Positions 1-8,319 of a stretch of DNA of 64,000 nucleotides are shown here, piece by piece. This DNA comes from Thiomicrorhabdus arctica DSM 13458 (GTDB taxonomy: Bacteria; Pseudomonadota; Gammaproteobacteria; Thiomicrospirales; Thiomicrospiraceae). The stretch is from contig NZ_KB905902.1 of the NCBI RefSeq assembly GCF_000381085.1, forward strand, positions 82,419-146,418. The letters run 5' to 3'. The position numbers and the translations under genes are program-made. The stretch's first letter is position 1; every line of letters starts with the position of its first letter. Under the pieces are notes generated by a model. The model made no database searches and was not told where the DNA came from. It saw only the letters and a program-made list of their open reading frames with translations.

Positions 1-2
1 AT

Positions 3-638
3 GGAACGTTTAATTTTGAGAAACTTTATAACTTACATTTATTGCCTTTAGAAATGCAATCGTTGCTTAAAACGCTACTGACTCTGCCATTTGCCATTTT
101 AATTATCGCCTACTTGAAAACTATTTTTCGTATTGAAGCTTATGGCAACCTCACTCCTGCCCTATTAGGTTTTGCACTGGCTTTTAACGAACTTTTAGTC
201 AGTTTAACCATTATGTTTCTATTATTTATTCCTACTATTTTTGTCAGAAAAATAGTCAGTAATAAAAATAAAATTGTAGAGCATACCGTCACATTAACAT
301 TCTTAATTTTAACCCTAATTCTAATCATAACCATTGCGGATATGATGGACTGGTTAGAAAACCCTGTGGATGCTCTGCTACCGGTTGTAATACTTGCATT
401 ATTGATTGATAAATATTTCATAAACCTCAAAAAGCAAGGGGTTCATCAATCCAATATAAAAATGTTAAATACTCTCTTTCTCTCTTTTATTGTGATTGTC
501 GTTTTACAGTTTTCTATCGTTGGTGATTGGTTATTAGCACATCCAGAGCTCCATTTTGTCACCATTGCGTTAGCCATACTGTTATGTAAACCTTATGATA
601 AAAAAGAAGACACCCTTCCTGAACATAAAATTGAGTGA
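3..638 (+). CDS. 7TM membrane protein, C-terminal part (gene cut by window start)
   Basis: The reading frame is open from base 3 with no start that must be used, so the gene very probably begins outside the window. About 211 residues are visible. They are almost all hydrophobic, with roughly six to seven membrane segments and a short charged tail. The stretch around residues 40-60 (IEAYGNLTPALLGFALAF) resembles the '7 transmembrane helices fused to an inactive transglutaminase' family (7TM_transglut), in which the membrane part follows a periplasmic N-terminal domain. The family match is by recognition only. A TTG at 42 and an ATG at 54 are internal and unlikely starts, because the upstream residues continue a plausible protein. 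The next gene is convergent. Confidence 0.6.
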   Translation, partial: GTFNFEKLYNLHLLPLEMQSLLKTLLTLPFAILIIAYLKTIFRIEAYGNLTPALLGFALAFNELLVSLTIMFLLFIPTIFVRKIVSNKNKIVEHTVTLTFLILTLILIITIADMMDWLENPVDALLPVVILALLIDKYFINLKKQGVHQSNIKMLNTLFLSFIVIVVLQFSIVGDWLLAHPELHFVTIALAILLCKPYDKKEDTLPEHKIE

Positions 639-720
639 GCTTAATCTTGAGTTCAATTAAAAAGACATCTGAGAGATCTTTAAAGTTTATTGTTTGAGTT
701 TATAGGCTGTTTACTGGATA

Positions 721-990
721 TTATTTTGAAGTAGTCTCTATCTTTTTAGCAAATCCCGCGCCTTTTTTGGTTTTAGCCTCAAGCTCTAATCCATCAATAA
801 TCTCTCTGTAATTTAATCCATATTTTGTCATTTGAACGAAGCAGACCACGATGACGGCAATCGTGTTAGGCACTTCACCTTTCTTTTTATAAGACTGTAT
901 GTTTTTTTCACTGACCTTAATTAATTTACTAAATTTAGGCAGCGAAATATCTGCATCTAATAAGTGTTTTTTAAATTCTATAAATGTCAT
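721..990 (-). CDS. Small HTH (XRE-like) protein
   Basis: This 89-residue basic protein looks like a small helix-turn-helix repressor. Residues 1-45 (IEFKKHLLDADISLPKFSKLI, then KVSEKNIQSYKKKGEVPN) have the spacing of an XRE-type DNA-binding unit in which an 'SEKNIQSYKKKGEVP' segment would be the recognition helix. GGAG lies nine bases before the ATG. It is divergent from the Lys/Ala-rich gene at 1152, and the 160-bp gap between them holds three inverted repeats that could be its operators. The target genes are unknown. The assignment as a DNA-binding protein is inferred from residue pattern alone. Confidence 0.6.
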   Translation of the reverse strand: MTFIEFKKHLLDADISLPKFSKLIKVSEKNIQSYKKKGEVPNTIAVIVVCFVQMTKYGLNYREIIDGLELEAKTKKGAGFAKKIETTSK

Positions 991-1028
991 AAAGGCGTTA
1001 CTCCACGCTTAAAATGTTTGCTGATTAT

Positions 1029-1103
1029 ATAGAATAGATAAATTCTATTGTCATTTATCTCATAAAAAAGTTACTATTAGTAATAATTTATTACCATTGG
1101 TAA
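1029..1103. promoter_or_regulatory. Divergent control region with three dyad operators
   Basis: Two perfect 13-bp palindromes of the form TTACYATTRGTAA lie at 1071-1083 and 1091-1103, with centres 20 bp apart (about two helical turns). A third, unrelated dyad, ATAGAAT-N6-ATTCTAT, spans 1029-1048 nearer the HTH gene. A possible -10 (TATACT, 1110-1115) follows the second palindrome on the + strand. The layout suits a repressor that controls the 1152 gene, and the neighbouring HTH protein is the obvious candidate. The binding protein is inferred. Confidence 0.6.
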
Positions 1104-1151
1104 TTTATATATACTAATATTCATCTTTATACTTAAACCAAGGGGAACATC

Positions 1152-1355
1152 ATGGCAAAAGCCGTTAAAAAGAACGTTGTAAAAAAAGCCGCTACTAAAG
1201 CAACAATGAAAGCCGTTTCTAAAAATGACGTTAAAAAGAAAAATGCTAAAAGTGTGATTAAATCCGCAACTAAAAGCGTTATGAAAAAAGAACTTTCAAG
1301 CAAAAGCAAAGCCAAATCAGCCGCTAAAAAAGCGGTAAAAAAAGCCGTTAAATAA
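1152..1355 (+). CDS. Lys/Ala-rich histone H1-like basic protein
   Basis: A 67-residue, extremely basic protein made almost only of Lys, Ala, Val, Ser and Thr, with repeated K-A-V/A-K-K units (for example AAKKAVKKAVK at the C-terminus). This composition is like bacterial histone H1-like and AlgP-type C-terminal tails, which bind DNA or other polyanions without a folded domain. AAGGGG lies before the ATG. The gene stands alone, with a strong intrinsic terminator about 30 bp downstream and a palindromic operator pair upstream. The role is inferred: nucleoid binding or compaction under a dedicated repressor. The antisense frame is also open, but only because of the composition. Confidence 0.7.
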   Translation: MAKAVKKNVVKKAATKATMKAVSKNDVKKKNAKSVIKSATKSVMKKELSSKSKAKSAAKKAVKKAVK

Positions 1356-1383
1356 TCTGTCTTTGACATTTTCAACGGCAATA

Positions 1384-1419
1384 AAAAAGCGGCTGAGGAT
1401 TTTATCCAAGCCGCTTTTT
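1384..1419 (+). terminator. Intrinsic terminator after the basic protein
   Basis: The arms AAAAAGCGGCT and AGCCGCTTTTT pair perfectly, with an inner GGAT/ATCC extension and a run of five T. It ends the 1152-1355 transcript and separates it from the mrp operon. Confidence 0.85.
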
Positions 1420-1626
1420 AACTTTTGAAAGAGTCCTTTTTAGGGAGAAAACCTTAAACCAACATAATTTTGTACAAAGGTATCTGTGTGCGTCTACATA
1501 GTTTAATTATAGGGGCTAAAAGTTAATTAAAGGGCTCGTTAAACTTTACTACTTACTTATATAAACTGTTATTAATATGGTAACCTTACGGTTTTAACTA
1601 TAGTTAATTCTAAAATTGCGCTAATT

Positions 1627-4446
1627 ATGTCTTCACTCCTTGATATTAACCTCCCTATTATTGCCTTACTGCCTTTTTTTGGGGCTATTTTTGTTGCTTG
1701 GGTCGCCAAATTTAATCGTTACGCTTCGGCTTGGTCTGCAGCAGGTATTACGGTATTAGCATTGCTCTTTTTATACCCAAATCTCTCAGTTATTTTTGGT
1801 GGTGAAACAATTGTTCAGTCATGGTCTTGGATTCCCGCAATTGGATTAGAGTTTGCCTTTCGTCTTGATGGTTTAGCGCTGCTGTTTGCATTGCTAATTT
1901 TGATCATTGGCTTATTAGTCATCATATATGCACGTTATTACTTATCATCAAAAGATTCTATGGGCCGGTTTTTTGCCTATTTATTGATGTTTATGGGCTC
2001 AATGCTTGGGATTGTACTTTCTGAAAACCTCTTACAAATGGTGGTTTTTTGGGAGTTAACTTCATTAACGTCTTTCTTACTGATCAGTTACTGGCAAGAT
2101 CGAGATTACGCACGACAAGGTGCGCGTATGGCATTGGCGATTACCGGTGCCGGTGGTTTAGCTCTATTAGCAGGCGTTTTATTAATTGGTAATGTAGTCG
2201 GCAGTTATAACCTTACGGATGTATTAGCGTCCGGTGATTTGATACGTCAGCATGACCTTTATATCCCAATACTCTTGCTAGTCCTGTTGGGTGTTTTCAC
2301 CAAATCAGCCCAGTTCCCATTCCACTTTTGGTTACCACACGCCATGGGTGCGCCCACCCCTGTATCGGCTTATTTACACTCGGCAACCATGGTTAAAGCG
2401 GGTATCTTTTTACTGGCTCGTTTCTTCCCTGTTCTATCAGGCACGCCTGAGTGGACGTGGATTGTCGGCACAGCTGGGATGTTAACCTTCATTATTGGCG
2501 CTTATACCGCATTGTTTAAAGATGATTTAAAAGGACTGTTGGCCTATTCAACCTTAAGTCATTTAGGTCTGATCACCCTCTTGTTCGGATTTGGTACTAA
2601 ATTAGCCGCCGTTGCCGCCATTTTCCACATTATTAACCATGCGACCTTTAAAGCGGCACTGTTTATGGTGGCGGGCATTATCGACCATGAAACCGGTACG
2701 CGTGATATGCGTAAATTGAATGGTCTCTTAAAATATATGCCACATACCGCAATTTTAGCCATGATTGCGGCTTCGGCAATGGCCGGGGTGCCTTTATTAA
2801 ACGGCTTCTTAAGTAAAGAGATGTTTTTTGAGCAAGCATTAACAGCTTCCAATACGCTGTTTATTTCATGGATGGTGCCCATTTTAGTAACCGTTGCCGC
2901 GGCCTTCTCTGTCGCATATTCATTACGATTTATTCACGATGTGTTTTTTAATGGTGAGCCTGTCGACTTACCCAAAACGCCGCATGAACCGGGTCGTATT
3001 ATGAGAATACCGGTCGATATTCTAGTAATTGTCTGTTTGGCCGTCGGCATACTCCCTATGTTTACAGTGGCGCCTATTTTAGCGGTGGCCGTCGCCGACA
3101 CGCTACAAACTACCCCGCCTGAGTACAGTTTAGCGGTTTGGCATGGTTTGAATATACCTTTACTCATGAGCTTTTTAGCACTTGGTTTGGGCGTCTTAAT
3201 CTACTTCAAACGGCATATCTTTAGAACCTTTCATGATCGTTATTTAGATCACTTAGACGGTAAAAAAATCTTTGATTATCTATTAATCCAGTTACAAAAA
3301 TTTGCGGTTTATTTTACGCGTTCCTTTGATAAAGGCTCGCTGCAAAACTCAGTATTTTGGGTTGTTTTAACCTCACTAATAGCAGGTTTGATCGGTTTTA
3401 TGTCCCTCTCTGCGCCGTTATTAGGTACTCGTGAGTTATTACCAATCGATCCCATCACGTTTGTAATTATTGGTCTGTTGATTTTAGCTACCTTTTTTAC
3501 GGTTTATTATCATAAACAACATTTAATATCTCTTCTTATGATGGGGATTATCGGCTTAATTGTCTCTCTAGGTTTTGTTAAGTTCTCTGCCCCCGACCTG
3601 GCTCTAACCCAGTTATCGGTTGAGGTTGTGACCGTGGTATTACTGTTACTGGCGCTTTACTTTTTGCCACAAACAAGTCCAAAAGAGATTGGTAAAACCC
3701 GTATCTCCAGAGATTTGGTACTTTCGATTTTATCCGGTGTAGGAGTCACCCTCTTTACGATGGCGGTATTAACACGTGAATATGATCCAATCTCGCACTT
3801 TTTCTTAAGCAACAGTGTTCCAGGTGGCGGTGGTACTAACGTGGTGAATGTTATTTTGGTCGATTTCCGTGGTTTTGATACCTTGGGTGAGATTGTGGTA
3901 TTGGCTTTATCTGGTTTGGGTATTTATGCCATGTTGGAATATTTAAAATTGCCGGAACCTTGTAAACAAAGTTTTATTCACGGTTTGAGTAATGATCCGC
4001 ATCCGTTGATTATGCAAACCCTAACGCGCGTGCTATTTCCGCTGATGATTATGGTGGCTGTATTTATCTTTTTAAGAGGACACAATATGCCCGGTGGTGG
4101 ATTCATTGCTGGACTGATTGCGGCCGTGGCCTTGATTGTGCAATACCTAGCCAATGGAACCGATTGGATTACCGAACGCTTAAAACTCAATATGCACTTT
4201 GTAATTGGTTCTGGACTGTTAATAGCAACCTTTACTGGGTTGATTGCAATCGCATTAGGCTACCCCTTCTTAACCTCCACATTTACTTATTTAAACTGGC
4301 CAATTGTCGGTAAATTTGAAGTTGCCAGTGCCATTGCGTTCGATTTAGGAGTGTTTTTGGTGGTGGTGGGCACCACAGTCATGATTATTGCCCAACTGGG
4401 TAAAATGAGTGCCAACTCACATATCACCGAACAAAAAGGAGACTAA
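1627..4446 (+). CDS. mrpA: Na+/H+ antiporter subunit A fused to subunit B (MrpA/MnhA)
   Basis: The large subunit of the Mrp (Mnh/Sha) multi-subunit cation/proton antiporter in the inner membrane. The first ~500 residues are a NuoL-like channel unit. Visible features include the membrane Glu in FWELTSL (E143), the Lys in TKSAQFPFHFWLPHAM (K226) and HSATMVKAG (K257), which are conserved proton-path positions in this family. The C-terminal ~135 residues (from LTRVLFPLMIMVA, with MPGGGFIAGL) are a MrpB/MnhB domain, so A and B are one protein. With C-G following, this is the A'CDEFG (group 2) layout known from other gammaproteobacteria. It is the first gene of the operon. Expected roles are pH and Na+ homeostasis. 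No strong ribosome site precedes the ATG. Confidence 0.93.
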   Translation: MSSLLDINLPIIALLPFFGAIFVAWVAKFNRYASAWSAAGITVLALLFLYPNLSVIFGGETIVQSWSWIPAIGLEFAFRLDGLALLFALLILIIGLLVIIYARYYLSSKDSMGRFFAYLLMFMGSMLGIVLSENLLQMVVFWELTSLTSFLLISYWQDRDYARQGARMALAITGAGGLALLAGVLLIGNVVGSYNLTDVLASGDLIRQHDLYIPILLLVLLGVFTKSAQFPFHFWLPHAMGAPTPVSAYLHSATMVKAGIFLLARFFPVLSGTPEWTWIVGTAGMLTFIIGAYTALFKDDLKGLLAYSTLSHLGLITLLFGFGTKLAAVAAIFHIINHATFKAALFMVAGIIDHETGTRDMRKLNGLLKYMPHTAILAMIAASAMAGVPLLNGFLSKEMFFEQALTASNTLFISWMVPILVTVAAAFSVAYSLRFIHDVFFNGEPVDLPKTPHEPGRIMRIPVDILVIVCLAVGILPMFTVAPILAVAVADTLQTTPPEYSLAVWHGLNIPLLMSFLALGLGVLIYFKRHIFRTFHDRYLDHLDGKKIFDYLLIQLQKFAVYFTRSFDKGSLQNSVFWVVLTSLIAGLIGFMSLSAPLLGTRELLPIDPITFVIIGLLILATFFTVYYHKQHLISLLMMGIIGLIVSLGFVKFSAPDLALTQLSVEVVTVVLLLLALYFLPQTSPKEIGKTRISRDLVLSILSGVGVTLFTMAVLTREYDPISHFFLSNSVPGGGGTNVVNVILVDFRGFDTLGEIVVLALSGLGIYAMLEYLKLPEPCKQSFIHGLSNDPHPLIMQTLTRVLFPLMIMVAVFIFLRGHNMPGGGFIAGLIAAVALIVQYLANGTDWITERLKLNMHFVIGSGLLIATFTGLIAIALGYPFLTSTFTYLNWPIVGKFEVASAIAFDLGVFLVVVGTTVMIIAQLGKMSANSHITEQKGD

Positions 4447-4449
4447 AAG

Positions 4450-4818
4450 ATGGAATGGCTCATTGCAATTACGATTGGTACCTTAACCACAGCGGGGGTT
4501 TATTTAACGTTACGTGCCCGTACTTTTCCTGTCGTGGTTGGACTAACTTTACTGGCGTATGCCGTTAATGTGTTTCTATTCGCTATGGGGCGTCTCACCA
4601 TCGGGCAACCCGGTGTGATTGATGCCGAAGCACTCGGTTATGCCGACCCTTTACCTCAGGCGTTAGTGTTAACGGCGATTGTAATTGCCTTTGCAATAAC
4701 GGCATTTCTGATTGTTTTAGCCCTAAAATCCAGTGGTGAATTAGGCAACGACCATGTGGATGGACTTACTGTAGATTCAGATGAGGAAGTGACTCGCTTG
4801 AAAGGGACTAATTCATGA
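4450..4818 (+). CDS. mrpC: Na+/H+ antiporter subunit C (MrpC/MnhC)
   Basis: A 122-residue NuoK-like subunit with three membrane segments and the family stretch DPLPQALVLTAIVIAFAITA. It starts three bases after the stop of mrpA with AGGAG in front, and its stop overlaps the start of mrpD as ATGA, which indicates translational coupling. Residues 95-122 form a charged cytoplasmic tail. Confidence 0.92.
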   Translation: MEWLIAITIGTLTTAGVYLTLRARTFPVVVGLTLLAYAVNVFLFAMGRLTIGQPGVIDAEALGYADPLPQALVLTAIVIAFAITAFLIVLALKSSGELGNDHVDGLTVDSDEEVTRLKGTNS

Positions 4819-6341
4819 TGTCATTGACCGCAGTACCGCTCTTAATACCTTTAGTCATGAGCTTTATTTTATTACTGGCTCGTATGCAAGGTATTCAACT
4901 GCAACGCGTTCTTAACTTAATAGTGGTTACTTTATTAATCATTGTCAGTTCAGTATTGGTTAATAACAGCTTAACAGGTGAGTACCAGATCTATTTATTA
5001 GGTAATTGGCAAGCGCCTTTTGGTATTGTCTTGGTGTTAGACCAGTTGTCAGCCATGATGCTGCTAATAACCTCTATTTTAGCTTTAGGGGCATTATGGT
5101 ATGCCATTAAGACTAAAATTGATGAAAATGGCAGTCATTTTCACGTGCTGTTTCAACTGCAGTTATTTGGCTTAAATGGCGCATTTATGACAGGAGACCT
5201 GTTTAACCTCTTCGTGTTTTTTGAGGTTCTACTGCTGGCTTCTTACGGATTAATTTTGCATGGTAGTGGCGCACAACGTACCAAGGCCAGTTTGCATTAT
5301 GTGATCATTAACCTCATTGGTTCAACTCTTTTCTTGTTTGCAGTGGGTGCACTGTACGGCATATTAGGCACATTAAATATAGCGGATTTAGCCAACAAAA
5401 TTGCGATACTACCCGTAGAAAATCAAGCCGTCGTGGCCGCAGCAGGTTTATTGTTACTCGTTGTCTTTGGTATTAAAGCCGCTATGTTCCCACTCTATCT
5501 ATGGTTACCAGCCGCTTATGCCAATACATCAGCTCCGGTGGCGGCTTTGTTTGCCATTATGACCAAAGTTGGAATCTATTCGATTATTCGTGTACACGGC
5601 ACCCTCTTTAACGAAGATGCGGGTGAATTAGCCTTCTATTATTTACCTTGGATATTAGCCTTAGGCTTAATTACACTGGTACTGGCTTCTTTAGGGGTAA
5701 TGGCAGCACGTGGCTTGCGTGAGCAAGTGGCGTATCTTGTATTAGCCTCTGTTGCGACACTTTTAATTGGTATCGGTCTAAACAGTCCAGCTGCTTTATC
5801 AGCCACCTTCTATTATTTAATTCATTCCACATTGATTGCCGGTGCAATGTTCTTATTAGCCGATATAATCGCAAGAGGCCGCGGTTCTTTAGAAGACAAA
5901 TTTATCTCGGCACCCAGTATGCCAAGCGCGATTTTAGTCGGTTCTATTTTTATATTCGCAGCAATAGCAATGACTGGGATGCCGCCCTTCTCAGGATTTT
6001 TAGGTAAGTTACTTATTTTATCAGCCGCTTTAGATCATGCTTGGTTTGGCGTTGTTTTTGCCGTCATTTTAATTTCAAGTTTGCTGTTAATTATCGCAAT
6101 GGCACGTTCAGGTTCTTTACTGTTCTATAATACTCAAACTGTCACGACAGAGACGACTCAAACGGGTAAACCTTTAAATAAATCGGCATTAATGTCTGTG
6201 GTCGGTTTATTATCGGCGGCCGTTATATTAGTGGTTTTTGCCAACCCTATTACCGACTACACCCAACAGATCGCGCAACAGCAATTTAATTCATCTAATT
6301 ATATTCAAGCGGTATTGAGTGCAACGGCCATAACAGAGTAA
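4815..6341 (+). CDS. mrpD: Na+/H+ antiporter subunit D (MrpD/MnhD)
   Basis: A 508-residue NuoM/N-like proton-translocating subunit with about 14 membrane segments. The family signatures FNLFVFFEVLLLASYGLIL (with the key Glu), IKAAMFPLYLWLPAAYANTSAPVA and FSGFLGKLLIL are present. It overlaps mrpC by four bases and is followed closely by mrpE. Together with MrpA it forms the two antiporter-like channels of the complex. Confidence 0.93.
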   Translation: MMSLTAVPLLIPLVMSFILLLARMQGIQLQRVLNLIVVTLLIIVSSVLVNNSLTGEYQIYLLGNWQAPFGIVLVLDQLSAMMLLITSILALGALWYAIKTKIDENGSHFHVLFQLQLFGLNGAFMTGDLFNLFVFFEVLLLASYGLILHGSGAQRTKASLHYVIINLIGSTLFLFAVGALYGILGTLNIADLANKIAILPVENQAVVAAAGLLLLVVFGIKAAMFPLYLWLPAAYANTSAPVAALFAIMTKVGIYSIIRVHGTLFNEDAGELAFYYLPWILALGLITLVLASLGVMAARGLREQVAYLVLASVATLLIGIGLNSPAALSATFYYLIHSTLIAGAMFLLADIIARGRGSLEDKFISAPSMPSAILVGSIFIFAAIAMTGMPPFSGFLGKLLILSAALDHAWFGVVFAVILISSLLLIIAMARSGSLLFYNTQTVTTETTQTGKPLNKSALMSVVGLLSAAVILVVFANPITDYTQQIAQQQFNSSNYIQAVLSATAITE

Positions 6342-6348
6342 ATACATA

Positions 6349-6843
6349 ATGCTAAAGAGAATTTTTCCCCATCCAATTTTAACTGTTGTTTTATTAATCG
6401 TTTGGTTGTTTTTAAACAATACGATCGCTACTGGTCATATCGTTTTAGGATTAGTATTGGCTATTTTAATTCCTTGGCTAACTTCCGCTTATTGGCCGGA
6501 ACGCAACTGTATAAAAAAGCCTTTTACATTGTTGAAATTTTTATTGCTCGTCCTTTGGGATATTCTGGTTGCCAACCTTAAAGTCGCTGTTCTTATTTTA
6601 GGTAAACGTGCCAACTTAAAACCTGGTTTTATCACCATTGAATTAGACGTTAAAACCCCACTTGGAATCAGTGTGTTAGCCAATGTGATCTCTTTAACAC
6701 CCGGTACCGTTTCTTGTGACCTTTCTATGGACCGACAATCGCTATTAGTGCATGCGTTGCATATTGAAGATGCACAGCAGATTATCGATGAAATCAAACA
6801 AAGATATGAAAAACCTATAATTGAGGTATTTACAGCATGCTAG
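6349..6843 (+). CDS. mrpE: Na+/H+ antiporter subunit E (MrpE/MnhE)
   Basis: A 164-residue protein with two to three N-terminal membrane helices followed by a soluble domain. It carries the family hallmark ISLTPGTVSCDLS at residues ~118-130. It begins seven bases after mrpD and overlaps mrpF by seven bases. MrpE lacks a catalytic role of its own and is thought to be needed for assembly of the complex. Confidence 0.9.
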   Translation: MLKRIFPHPILTVVLLIVWLFLNNTIATGHIVLGLVLAILIPWLTSAYWPERNCIKKPFTLLKFLLLVLWDILVANLKVAVLILGKRANLKPGFITIELDVKTPLGISVLANVISLTPGTVSCDLSMDRQSLLVHALHIEDAQQIIDEIKQRYEKPIIEVFTAC

Positions 6844-7106
6844 AGATCGCAATTCCAATCGCATTTGTATTTATATCCATTGCATTTGTATTAAGCACCA
6901 TAAGGTTAATAAAAGGTCCTTCAGTGCCTGATAGAATCTTAGCCTTAGATACCCTTTATATAAACTCAATCGCATTACTTGTTTTATTGGGCATACATTT
7001 AGAAAGTGCACTGTATTTTGAATCTGCACTGTTAATTGCATTAATGGGTTTTGTAGGTACTATCGCTTTGAGTAAATATCTACTTCGTGGTGATATTGTA
7101 GAGTAA
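6837..7106 (+). CDS. mrpF: Na+/H+ antiporter subunit F (MrpF/MnhF)
   Basis: An 89-residue subunit with three membrane segments and the family stretch GPSVPDRILALDTLYINSIA. The start lies inside the end of mrpE, with GAGG ten bases before the ATG. Subunit length and order fit the canonical operon. Confidence 0.9.
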   Translation: MLEIAIPIAFVFISIAFVLSTIRLIKGPSVPDRILALDTLYINSIALLVLLGIHLESALYFESALLIALMGFVGTIALSKYLLRGDIVE

Positions 7107-7164
7107 GTTTCGCTGGAATAGGGTTGATAGAAACCCTTAGTTAAATCGTTTTTAAGGACATATT

Positions 7165-7470
7165 ATGTTTGAATCAATTGTCGCAATTTTGATTGTCGTA
7201 GGGGCTATTTTTACCTTAATTGGTTCTATTGGTCTATATAAATTACCCGATTTTTATATGCGTTTACACGGCCCCACTAAAGCGTCTACGTTAGGGGTAG
7301 GATCTATCCTTATTGCTTCTGCCATCTATTTTTCATCTAAGACAGACTCAGTAAGTACACATGAAATACTCATAACAGTATTTTTATTTATCACAGCCCC
7401 TGTAAGTGCCCACTTAATGGCTAAAGCCGCTCTACATATCAAGATAAAAGAGAAAGATTCTACAAACTAA
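7165..7470 (+). CDS. mrpG: Na+/H+ antiporter subunit G (MrpG/MnhG)
   Basis: A 101-residue, three-helix membrane protein with the MnhG/PhaG signature GSIGLYKLPDFYMRLHGPTK. AAGGA precedes the ATG at good spacing. It is separated from mrpF by 58 bp containing a small AGGGTT/AACCCT hairpin (7120-7137). It is the last gene of the operon. The convergent mlaA gene and the first CCAGGCCTGG palindrome follow. Confidence 0.92.
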   Translation: MFESIVAILIVVGAIFTLIGSIGLYKLPDFYMRLHGPTKASTLGVGSILIASAIYFSSKTDSVSTHEILITVFLFITAPVSAHLMAKAALHIKIKEKDSTN

Positions 7471-7529
7471 TTAATCCTATAAAAACTTGCTAATAGATAA
7501 CTCTGTTCATTAGCCTCTTTTAAACCTTG

Positions 7530-7549
7530 TTTCACCAGGCCTGGTGAAA
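7530..7549. repeat. CCAGGCCTGG palindrome, copy 1
   Basis: A perfect 20-bp palindrome, TTTCACCAGG followed by its complement. It sits between the convergent ends of mrpG and mlaA, nine bases before the mlaA stop codon. Confidence 0.85.
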
Positions 7550-7557
7550 ATAACGAT

Positions 7558-8319
7558 CTAATCAAAATTAAAGTCGTCTAAATTGGCTTTGGGTGCTTTG
7601 CCATCATAGATCAAGTTAGTGCGATATTGCATATAACTCTCTCTGGAAAAGACATAAGGATCGGGTTGATTTTTCAGATCCGCTATCAGGCCAGCAATTT
7701 TGGAGTAGTCTACAAATTTACCCCCTATAAAAATCATCGTGCGACCGTTTAGATCCGTATCAATCACATAGGGATAAACAGGATCATAAGTAGAATCAAC
7801 AGCACTACCGACTAATTCACGCAAAGTATAAGAACCCACAAACGGTAATACCAGATAATGGGTTTCATTCCAGAGTCCCCAGTGATAAAACGTTTGCCCT
7901 AAATCTTCTTTTTTAGCCTCTAAGCCTGCCGGCGTCGCAATATCGAGTAGACCGAATAAGCCAAACGTACTGTTAATGGTAAAACGCATAATCCCCGATA
8001 AACCATCTTCAACCTTACCTTGTAAAAAACTATTAATGGCCGATAAAGGGACAGCAAGGTTACTAAAAACATTATCGATACCCATACGCACGGGCTGAGG
8101 TAAAATCCCGTTATAGGCGTTCGCTAATGGCTCTCCTACCGTGTCATTAAACTTCATATTGAAATTAAATACAGGACGATTAAAAGCTTCATAAGGATCT
8201 TCTAAACTCATGGGGGGTAACTGAGTTTTAGGATCATTCGTGATTTCATCGGCTTGGATCGATGGACTGATCCATAAAATATTCAATAATAAAATCGGTA
8301 AGGTTTTTTTTAATATCAT
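7558..8319 (-). CDS. mlaA: MlaA/VacJ family outer-membrane lipid asymmetry protein
   Basis: A VacJ-family protein, the outer-membrane component of the Mla pathway that removes misplaced phospholipids from the outer leaflet. The family blocks DPYEAFNRPVFNFNMKFND, INSTFGLFGLLDIATPAGL, DLGQTFYHWG and LVLPFVGSYTLRE are present. I place the start at the ATG at 8319, which overlaps the oxyR stop as ATGA and gives a 253-residue precursor starting MILKKTLPILLLNILWI. A longer in-frame start at 8358 would bury the signal peptide. Most relatives are lipoproteins, but here no cysteine follows the signal sequence; the likely cut is after SIQA by signal peptidase I. No other mla genes are in the window. 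Confidence 0.85.
   Translation of the reverse strand: MILKKTLPILLLNILWISPSIQADEITNDPKTQLPPMSLEDPYEAFNRPVFNFNMKFNDTVGEPLANAYNGILPQPVRMGIDNVFSNLAVPLSAINSFLQGKVEDGLSGIMRFTINSTFGLFGLLDIATPAGLEAKKEDLGQTFYHWGLWNETHYLVLPFVGSYTLRELVGSAVDSTYDPVYPYVIDTDLNGRTMIFIGGKFVDYSKIAGLIADLKNQPDPYVFSRESYMQYRTNLIYDGKAPKANLDDFNFD

Noticed and set aside
1133-1381. Antisense hydrophobic ORF opposite the Lys/Ala-rich gene
   Set aside because: It is the complement of Lys and Ala codons, which reads as Phe/Leu/Ala; the sense gene has the ribosome site and the terminator.
7528-7551. parS-like half sites (TGTTTCAC and GTGAAAAT) around the copy 1 palindrome
   Set aside because: The halves are split by the 8-bp CAGGCCTG core, and other copies of the palindrome lack them, so ParB binding is unlikely.
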